Origin: Thauera phenylacetica B4P
Lineage (GTDB): Bacteria; Pseudomonadota; Gammaproteobacteria; Burkholderiales; Rhodocyclaceae
Direction: 5' to 3'
DNA length: 38,292 nt
NCBI RefSeq assembly: GCF_000310225.1
Contig: NZ_AMXF01000018.1
Location: forward strand, 1 to 38,292
In this document: in pieces, positions 33,054-38,292 of the stretch
Position numbering within the stretch: position 1 is the first letter of the stretch
How the letters are laid out: every line of letters begins with the position of its first letter
Program-made: the position numbers and the translations under genes
Notes under the pieces: model-generated
Database searches by the model: none
Seen by the model: only the letters and a program-made list of their open reading frames with translations
What the model was told of the DNA's origin: nothing

Positions 33054-34076
33054 TTACTTCGCGGCGCGCACCTTGTCGATTTCGGCATAGACGCGGCCGA
33101 CGAACTCCGGGCCGACCTGCTGGGTGTACTTCTCGATCACCGGCTTCACGCGCTCGCGCATCTTGGCGAACTCTTCCGGTGCCAGCTCGGTGACCTCGAG
33201 CTTGGTCTTGAGCACCTCGAGCGCCTCCTTCTCCTTGCGCTGCGAGACCTCGCGCTCGTACACCGCGGCCTCCTGCGCGGCCTCGCGCAGGACCTTCTGC
33301 TCGTCCGGGCTCAGGCTGTCGTAGGCACGCTTGCCGATGATGACGATCTGCGGGTTGTACTGGTGACGGGTCAGCGTCATGTACTTCTGCACCTCGTCGA
33401 ACTTCATCACCACGGTAGTGATCAGCGGGTTGGTCGCGCCGTCCACCGCGCGCTGCTCGAGCGCGTTGTACACCTCGGGGAAAGGCAGCGGCGTCGCGTT
33501 GGCGCCGAGGGCGTTCATCAGGTCGACATAGACCGGCGTCTGGATGACGCGGATCTTCAGGCCGGCAAGGTCCTCCAGCTTCTTGACCGGACGCTTGCTG
33601 TTGGAGGTGTGGCGGAAGCCGAGCTCCGGATAGGACAGGCCGACCAGGCCCTTGGCGGGCAGCAGGTCCATGAGTTCCTTACCGATCGGGCCGTCCATGA
33701 CCGCATAGGCTTCCTTCGCGCTCTCGAACAGGAAGGGGAAGTCGAGGACGGCGAACTCCTTCGACAGGCCGTTGAGCAGGCTGGCGTTCATCTGCGACAT
33801 GTCGATCGTGCCGCCCTGCATCGCCGAGATGACGGCGAGGTCGCCGCCGAGGACGCCGCCGCCGAAGATCTTGGCGGTGAGCTTGCCGCCGCTCTTCTGC
33901 TTGAGCAGCTCGGCGAACTTCTCCAGGCCGTCGTACTGCGCGGTGCCCGGATTGGTCTGCATGGCGATCCGCAGTTCGCGGGCCTGCGCTTCGGTGGCGA
34001 ACAAGGCCGAGGCGCTCATCAGGGCGACGGCACCGAACATGCCAGCCACCAGGTTCTTCAGATGCATCTTCATCAT
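33054..34076 (-). CDS. dctP: TRAP transporter substrate-binding protein (DctP family)
   Basis: A 340-aa periplasmic protein with a signal peptide (hydrophobic core AGMFGAVALMSASALF, cleavage near ATEAQA). DctP motifs: RELRIAMQTNPGTAQYDGLE, then GGGVLGGDLAVISAMQGGTID, PFLFESAKEAYAVMDG, and the selectivity segment LKIRVIQTPVYVDLMNALGA, whose Arg pairs with the substrate carboxylate in the family. It delivers an organic acid to DctQM. The start at 34076 has AGGAG 8 bases upstream; the next two Met codons are possible. It is the last transporter gene, after dctQ and dctM. Confidence 0.95.
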   Translation of the reverse strand: MMKMHLKNLVAGMFGAVALMSASALFATEAQARELRIAMQTNPGTAQYDGLEKFAELLKQKSGGKLTAKIFGGGVLGGDLAVISAMQGGTIDMSQMNASLLNGLSKEFAVLDFPFLFESAKEAYAVMDGPIGKELMDLLPAKGLVGLSYPELGFRHTSNSKRPVKKLEDLAGLKIRVIQTPVYVDLMNALGANATPLPFPEVYNALEQRAVDGATNPLITTVVMKFDEVQKYMTLTRHQYNPQIVIIGKRAYDSLSPDEQKVLREAAQEAAVYEREVSQRKEKEALEVLKTKLEVTELAPEEFAKMRERVKPVIEKYTQQVGPEFVGRVYAEIDKVRAAK

Positions 34077-34173
34077 TTCTTGTCTCCTGCGTTGTTTCCG
34101 AATGCTCCCGTTGTCGAGCGCGGGAGCGTCGCTCTATCGATAGCCGGCGAGGCATCTCCCCGCCTTTTGGGAG

Positions 34174-35454
34174 TCAGCCGTTCAGCCAGCGCGCCGGCAC
34201 GAGGATCAGATCGGGGAAGGCCACGAACAGGAACAGCAGGGTCAGCTGCGCGAGCAGGAAGGGCCAGATCCCCCTGATCAAATCGACGATCGAGACCTTG
34301 CCGACCCCGGACACCACGTTCAGCACCGTGCCCACCGGCGGTGTGATCAAGCCAATCGAGCAGTTGATGATGAACAGAACGCCGAAATACACCGGGTCGA
34401 TACCCGCCTGCTTGACCACCGGCATCAGCACCGGAGCAAGGATCAGGATGGTCGGGGTCATGTCCATCATGCAGCCCACCGCGACGATGATCAGCATGAT
34501 CACCACCAGCAACAGGGTCGGGTTGTCCATGAAGGGCTGGAGCAGGTCGATCAGCTGCGAGGGCAAGTCGGCGATCGTGATCAGCCAGGCGGTGACCATC
34601 GCCGCGGCGACCAGGAACATCACCACCGCGGTGGTCGTGGCGGCCTGAATAAAGACCGGCAGGATGTCCTTCAGCTTCAATTCCTTGTAGACGAAGACCG
34701 CGACGAACAGCGAATACACCGCCGCCACCACCGCCGCCTCGGTCGGGGTGAACACGCCCATCTTGAGACCCACGATGATGATCACCGGAAGCATCAGCGC
34801 CCAGCTGCCGTCGAGGATTGCGTGCAGGCGCTCCTTGCTGCTGGAGCGCGGCAGGGTCTCGGTGTTCTCCTTGCGACTGACCAGGGTCCACACGATGACG
34901 AGCGCCAGACCCATCATCGCGCCCGGAGCGATGCCGGCGAGGAAGAGCTTGGAGATCGACACGCCGCTGGCGACACCGAAGACGACGAAGCCGATCGAGG
35001 GCGGGATCACCGGGGCGATGATGCCGCCCGAGGCGATCAGGCCGCAGGAGCGTGCGCGGTCGTGTCCGGCACGCACCATCATCGGCACCAGCAGCGCGGC
35101 GAGCGCGGCGGAGTCCGCCACCGCCGAGCCCGACAGCGAGGCCAGCAGCACCGAGGCGAAGATCGCGACATAGCCCAGCCCGCCCTTGACGTGGCCGACG
35201 AAGGTGAGCGCGACATTGACGATGCGCTTGGACAGGCCGCCGGCGTTCATCACCTCGCCGGCAAGAAGGAAGAAGGGGACGGCGAGCAGCGGGAAGCTGT
35301 CGGCACCGTTGATCAGGTTCTGCGCGATGATCTGGGCGTCGAAGAAGTCCAGGTGGATCATCAGCGCCACCGCGGTGATCAGCAGCGCGAAGGCGATGGG
35401 AATGCCCAACGCCATCGAGCCGATCAGGGCACCCAGGAAAATGGCTACGGTCAT
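34174..35454 (-). CDS. dctM: TRAP transporter large permease (DctM family)
   Basis: A 426-aa inner-membrane protein with about 12 hydrophobic segments. DctM signatures: AVPFFLLAGEVMNAGGLSK, LSGSAVADSAALAALLVPMM, and IIAPVIPPSIGFVVFGVAS, ending in an NCSIGLITPPVGTVLNV repeat. It is the sodium-coupled transport subunit. The start at 35454 has GAGGAG about 6 bases upstream. It lies 14 bases after dctQ and 97 bases before dctP, so transcription of the three genes is probably shared. Confidence 0.96.
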   Translation of the reverse strand: MTVAIFLGALIGSMALGIPIAFALLITAVALMIHLDFFDAQIIAQNLINGADSFPLLAVPFFLLAGEVMNAGGLSKRIVNVALTFVGHVKGGLGYVAIFASVLLASLSGSAVADSAALAALLVPMMVRAGHDRARSCGLIASGGIIAPVIPPSIGFVVFGVASGVSISKLFLAGIAPGAMMGLALVIVWTLVSRKENTETLPRSSSKERLHAILDGSWALMLPVIIIVGLKMGVFTPTEAAVVAAVYSLFVAVFVYKELKLKDILPVFIQAATTTAVVMFLVAAAMVTAWLITIADLPSQLIDLLQPFMDNPTLLLVVIMLIIVAVGCMMDMTPTILILAPVLMPVVKQAGIDPVYFGVLFIINCSIGLITPPVGTVLNVVSGVGKVSIVDLIRGIWPFLLAQLTLLFLFVAFPDLILVPARWLNG

Positions 35455-35468
35455 GGTCGTCTCCTCGC

Positions 35469-36062
35469 TCAGCGCTTCGCTGCGCCGGCGGCGCCGGATT
35501 CGGATTCGGAAGGATCGGCATGGGGCTGGTCGTCCGAGCCCTTGACCGCGATCAGCTCATGCTCGCCGACCCGGCCGCTCACCGTGCGGAACAGGTCGTA
35601 GAGCAGCAGCGGGATCGCGGTGCCGGCGAAGACGAGGCCGACGCCGTAGAAGTAGCCCATCGACCAGCCGGAGGACGGGGCCTGCACGCTCATGTTGATC
35701 ATGGTCTGCGCCCAGCTGCCCTTGAGCAGCAGCCAGCACACGTAGATCATCAGGGCCTGGCTGATCGCCAGGCAGACGCGCTTGCCGAAGGGACCGAAGC
35801 GGGAGACCAGCGCATCGACGCCGATGTGCCCGTGCTCGCGCAGCGCGATCAGCGCGCCGAGGAAGGTCATCCAGACGAAGAACCAGCGCGACACTTCCTC
35901 GGACACGGTAATCGAACTGTTGAAGCCGTAGCGCAGGGCCACGTTGCCGAACACCAGCACCACCATCAGCATCAGCAGGATGGCGATGGCCACCTTTAGG
36001 AAACGAAAATACGCGTCCACCAACCTGCCAAGAGCAGACGCGGAAGCATTGGGCGAACTCAT
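35469..36062 (-). CDS. dctQ: TRAP transporter small permease (DctQ family)
   Basis: A 197-aa membrane protein with four transmembrane segments. Signature: VVLVFGNVALRYGFNSSITVSEEVSR (strand-helix NVALRYGFN...SEEVSRW), then FLGALIALREHGHIGVDALV. It joins DctM to form the permease. The C-terminal ~35 residues are hydrophilic and acidic (SDDQPHADPSESESG). The start at 36062 has GGAGGAG about 6 bases upstream; a much longer frame reaching 37313 runs through the EamA gene antiframe and is rejected. First gene of the TRAP operon. Confidence 0.93.
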   Translation of the reverse strand: MSSPNASASALGRLVDAYFRFLKVAIAILLMLMVVLVFGNVALRYGFNSSITVSEEVSRWFFVWMTFLGALIALREHGHIGVDALVSRFGPFGKRVCLAISQALMIYVCWLLLKGSWAQTMINMSVQAPSSGWSMGYFYGVGLVFAGTAIPLLLYDLFRTVSGRVGEHELIAVKGSDDQPHADPSESESGAAGAAKR

Positions 36063-36091
36063 CAAATTCTCCTCCAGTGGGATCGGATGAC

Positions 36092-36262
36092 CGAATCGTC
36101 GAACTGCATGACGTCTCCTCGTTTGGGTGGCTGACCCGACGGGCGGGTTGGGGCTGGGTAATCCGGCCGAAGGCAGTCTTGCGAGACCCTGCTGCCTTAT
36201 CTTATGGGCGAATTGTAGAACTGCATTTTGTTCTACGCAACTTTTATTTAGAACCCTGTTCT
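36092..36262 (-). promoter_or_regulatory. TRAP operon control region with repeated inverted repeats
   Basis: GTAGAAC and GTTCTAC form a perfect 7-bp inverted repeat with an 8-base gap (36215-36236). AGAAC-CCT-GTTCT is a second inverted repeat (36250-36262). A related direct repeat, CGAATCGTCGAACTGCAT (36092-36109), matches CGAATTGTAGAACTGCAT (36209-36226) at 16 of 18 bases. GAAC/GTTC-type palindromes are common operators of IclR-type regulators of organic-acid genes; no such regulator is in the window. The stretch is AT-rich compared with its neighbours. Confidence 0.55.
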
Positions 36263-36277
36263 GCTGATTTGCTGCAC

Positions 36278-37162
36278 TTATCCCTTTCGCCGCGAGGACA
36301 GCAGATGGTAGAGGCTGACCAGCAGGCCGCCCCCGGCGATGACCGCGATCCCCACCCAGGTGAGCATGTCCGGGAAGGCACCGAAAACCGCCAGCCCGAG
36401 CAGCGCCGCCCAGATCAGCTGGGTGTAGCCGTAAGGCCCGAGCGCTGCCGCGGGCGAGCACTCCAGCGCCTTGATGATCATGTAGTGGGCGAGCGTGGCG
36501 ACCAGGCCCGCCAGCACCAGCATCAGCGCCGTCCATGCGTCGGGCCACACCCAAACGGCAGGCATCAGCGGTGCGAGCACGACGACGCCGACCAGGCCAG
36601 CGTAGAGGTTCGTGGTCACCGGATGCTCCCCGCCACGGAAGAAGCGGGTCACCATCTGGTATGCGGCATTGCAGATCGCCGTGCCGACCGGGAACAGCAC
36701 CGCCCAGGTCAGCAGGCCGCCGCCGGGGCGCACGATGATGAGCATGCCGACGAAGCCTAGCAGCACGCCGGCCACGTCCATCCGCCCCACCCTTTCGCCC
36801 AGCACCGGCACCGAGAGCACGGTGATGATCAGCGGCGCGAGGAACAGCACCGCAGTGGTCTCCGCCAGCGGCAGGCGCGAGAGTCCGTTGATCACCAGCA
36901 GGCTGGCCCCCAGCAACAGGCCACCGCGCAGCAACTGCAGGCGCAGATTGGCGGTGCGCAGGATGCGCGCGCCCATACGCGGTGCGAACAGCAGCAGCAT
37001 GGCCGCCGTCTGCACCGCGTAGCGCACCCAGATGACCTCGGTGAGCGGCAGTCGGGTCGATAGATATTTGATCAAGGTATCCAGCGTCGCGAAACCGAGG
37101 CAGGCGAGACACATGAATACCGGGCCCAGAACCCGGCTGCGATGCAGGTTGTCGGTACTCAT
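36278..37162 (-). CDS. EamA/DMT-superfamily transporter (second of a pair)
   Basis: A 294-aa membrane protein with ten hydrophobic segments in two EamA repeats, each ending with the 'P' helix pattern (AVLFLAPLIITVLSVPVLGER in the first half; GPYGYTQLIWAALLGLAVFG in the second). It probably exports a metabolite or amino-acid derivative. The start at 37162 overlaps the stop of the preceding EamA gene (ATGA). The two proteins are clearly related to each other in sequence, so the pair looks like a tandem duplication. Substrate unknown. Confidence 0.92.
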   Translation of the reverse strand: MSTDNLHRSRVLGPVFMCLACLGFATLDTLIKYLSTRLPLTEVIWVRYAVQTAAMLLLFAPRMGARILRTANLRLQLLRGGLLLGASLLVINGLSRLPLAETTAVLFLAPLIITVLSVPVLGERVGRMDVAGVLLGFVGMLIIVRPGGGLLTWAVLFPVGTAICNAAYQMVTRFFRGGEHPVTTNLYAGLVGVVVLAPLMPAVWVWPDAWTALMLVLAGLVATLAHYMIIKALECSPAAALGPYGYTQLIWAALLGLAVFGAFPDMLTWVGIAVIAGGGLLVSLYHLLSSRRKG

Positions 37163-38058
37163 TCGCGGACGGATTCCTCGCGCTTGCGGCGTTCCAGATA
37201 GGCCACCCCCAGTCCGGAGGCGGCGATGATGCCCATGCCGGCAGAGCTCGCACCATCCGGAAGATCGCCGAACGCGATCCAGCCGAACAGGGTGGCCCAC
37301 GCGAGTTGGGCATAGGAGAAGGGACTCAGCGTGGTCGCCGGCGCGGCACGGAAGGCCATGATCAGCAACAGGTGCGAGACGGCCGCGATCAGACCGAGCG
37401 AGCCGATCTGCAGGGCGTCGAGCAGGCCGAGCGAAACCGGCAGTCCATGCCACGGCAGCACGATCGACATGGCCACCGTCCCCACCAGCGCGGTATAGAG
37501 AAGCTGGGTGGCGGAATGGTCGCCGGCGCTCAGCTTGCGGGTGAGCACCTGATACACCGAGTAGCAGCTGGCAGCCGCAAGCACCAACAGGGCACCGGAC
37601 CCCATCAGCGCGCCGGACGGGCGCACGATCAGCAGCACGCCACAGAAGCCCACCCCGATCGCCAGCCACTGCAGGGGCAGCATGCGTTCGCCGAGGAACT
37701 TCACCGCCAGGACGGTGACGAGCAGGGGCGTGACGAAGATCAGCGCGGTCACCTCGGCCACCGGCAGCTGCCGGAAGGACAGCACCACCAGCGCGGTGGT
37801 CATCACCAGCATCAGCCCGCGCAGCACCTGCAGGCCGGGGCGATGCGAGCGGAACAGGCCGAGCCCGTGGCGCGGCATGAACACCAGCAGGGTAATCAGG
37901 AAGTGCACCGCGTAACGCCCCCAGACGATCACCGGCACCGGATGGCTCGCCGTCAACCCCTTCGACAAGGTGTCGAGCAGGGCGAACAGCGCCAGTGCCC
38001 CCATCATGAGCAGAATGCCGCGAAGCGGACTCGAACGGGGCGCTTGCGTCATCGCCAT
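37159..38058 (-). CDS. EamA/DMT-superfamily transporter (first of a pair)
   Basis: A 299-aa membrane protein with ten hydrophobic segments and two EamA domains. Typical segments are TALIFVTPLLVTVLAVKFLGER and SPFSYAQLAWATLFGWIAFG. It is paralogous to the following gene. The start at 38058 (MAMTQAPRS) has AGGGA close upstream; a second ATG at 38052 is possible. Upstream, a strong hairpin separates it from etfA. Confidence 0.9.
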   Translation of the reverse strand: MAMTQAPRSSPLRGILLMMGALALFALLDTLSKGLTASHPVPVIVWGRYAVHFLITLLVFMPRHGLGLFRSHRPGLQVLRGLMLVMTTALVVLSFRQLPVAEVTALIFVTPLLVTVLAVKFLGERMLPLQWLAIGVGFCGVLLIVRPSGALMGSGALLVLAAASCYSVYQVLTRKLSAGDHSATQLLYTALVGTVAMSIVLPWHGLPVSLGLLDALQIGSLGLIAAVSHLLLIMAFRAAPATTLSPFSYAQLAWATLFGWIAFGDLPDGASSAGMGIIAASGLGVAYLERRKREESVRE

Positions 38059-38104
38059 TAAATCCCTTGTGCGAAGCGGGCAACACGGGCGCTCGAACGG
38101 CAAA

Positions 38105-38142
38105 CGGCGCACTCCCGAATCACGCGATTCGGTTGTGCGCCG
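38105..38142 (-). terminator. Two-part hairpin after etfA
   Basis: CGGCGCAC pairs with GTGCGCCG, and inside it CCGAATC pairs with GATTCGG around ACGC, leaving 2-base internal loops. The stem starts 23 bases after the etfA stop on the minus strand. No long T-tract follows, but the stem is strong enough for a transcript 3' end. Confidence 0.7.
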
Positions 38143-38164
38143 GCTCGATCGCCAGGCTGCAGCC

Positions 38165-38292
38165 TCAGACGGCCGCGGTGAATTCCGGCACCACCTGGAA
38201 CAGATCGCCCACCAGGCCGTAATCTGCGATCTGGAAGATCGGCGCTTCGGGATCCTTGTTGATCGCCACGATCACCTTGGAGTCCTTCATGC
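38165..38292 (-). CDS. etfA: Electron transfer flavoprotein subunit alpha, C-terminal end (partial)
   Basis: The minus strand encodes [19 protein letters not shown], then [19 protein letters not shown] and a TGA stop. This is the highly conserved C-terminus of EtfA, including the FAD-contacting '[11 protein letters not shown]' segment. The rest of the gene lies beyond the window edge. EtfAB passes electrons from acyl-CoA dehydrogenases to the quinone pool. Confidence 0.95.
   Translation of the reverse strand, partial: MKDSKVIVAINKDPEAPIFQIADYGLVGDLFQVVPEFTAAV

Noticed and set aside
35469-37313. A 614-codon frame that would fuse DctQ to upstream sequence
   Set aside because: The upstream part is an alternate frame of the EamA gene and the TRAP control region; GGAGGAG before 36062 and the DctQ domain start define the gene.

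Overview
The window looks like a chromosomal segment of a high-GC betaproteobacterium, most likely Rhodocyclales (Thauera/Azoarcus-like). That reading rests on the style of the housekeeping genes: glmU-glmS, a MaoC-phosphotransacetylase fusion next to ackA, TRAP transporter genes and etfA. It is an inference from recalled family similarity, not from a search. About half of the window is a defence island and half is ordinary metabolism and transport.

Left half (about 1-19.6 kb, almost all on the minus strand). One long operon-like run reads from 17333 down to 1469: a ribbon-helix-helix regulator, a DUF499-type ATPase, a DUF3780-type protein, a DarT-like toxin, a DarG-like macrodomain antitoxin, a DUF1156-type DNA methyltransferase, a small unknown protein, a KGGVGR-motif ParA-like ATPase, a second P-loop ATPase, and a PLD-nuclease/SNF2-helicase fusion. 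Most of its junctions are 4-base ATGA overlaps. Helicase + DUF1156 methylase + DUF499 ATPase is the composition I recall for Hma (helicase-methylase-ATPase) anti-phage loci, which often carry extra embedded modules. Here two modules appear nested: DarTG, and a three-gene ATPase module I cannot name. Two nearly identical 1301-bp ISAs1-type insertion sequences have landed here. One splits the methyltransferase with a perfect 10-bp target duplication, and removing it restores the frame exactly. The other lies upstream of the regulator. Flanking genes are two small unknown genes (97-887), a VapC remnant (about 1020-1154) and an intact RES/Xre toxin-antitoxin pair (19082-19965) whose promoter sits inside a perfect 14-bp inverted repeat.

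Right half (20-38.3 kb). glmS and glmU make UDP-GlcNAc. Divergent from glmU is a MaoC-phosphotransacetylase fusion overlapping ackA. Between ackA and the periplasmic gamma-glutamyltranspeptidase gene is a tandem array of REP-like palindromes with a 116-bp period; a solo inverted relative lies at the window start. Then come an LtaS-like membrane sulfatase-fold enzyme, a TauE/SafE permease, a universal stress protein, a quinate/shikimate dehydrogenase-like gene and a complete TRAP transporter (dctQ-dctM-dctP), with inverted repeats in the upstream region that may be operators. Two overlapping EamA/DMT exporters follow, and the window ends in the 3' end of etfA behind a strong hairpin.
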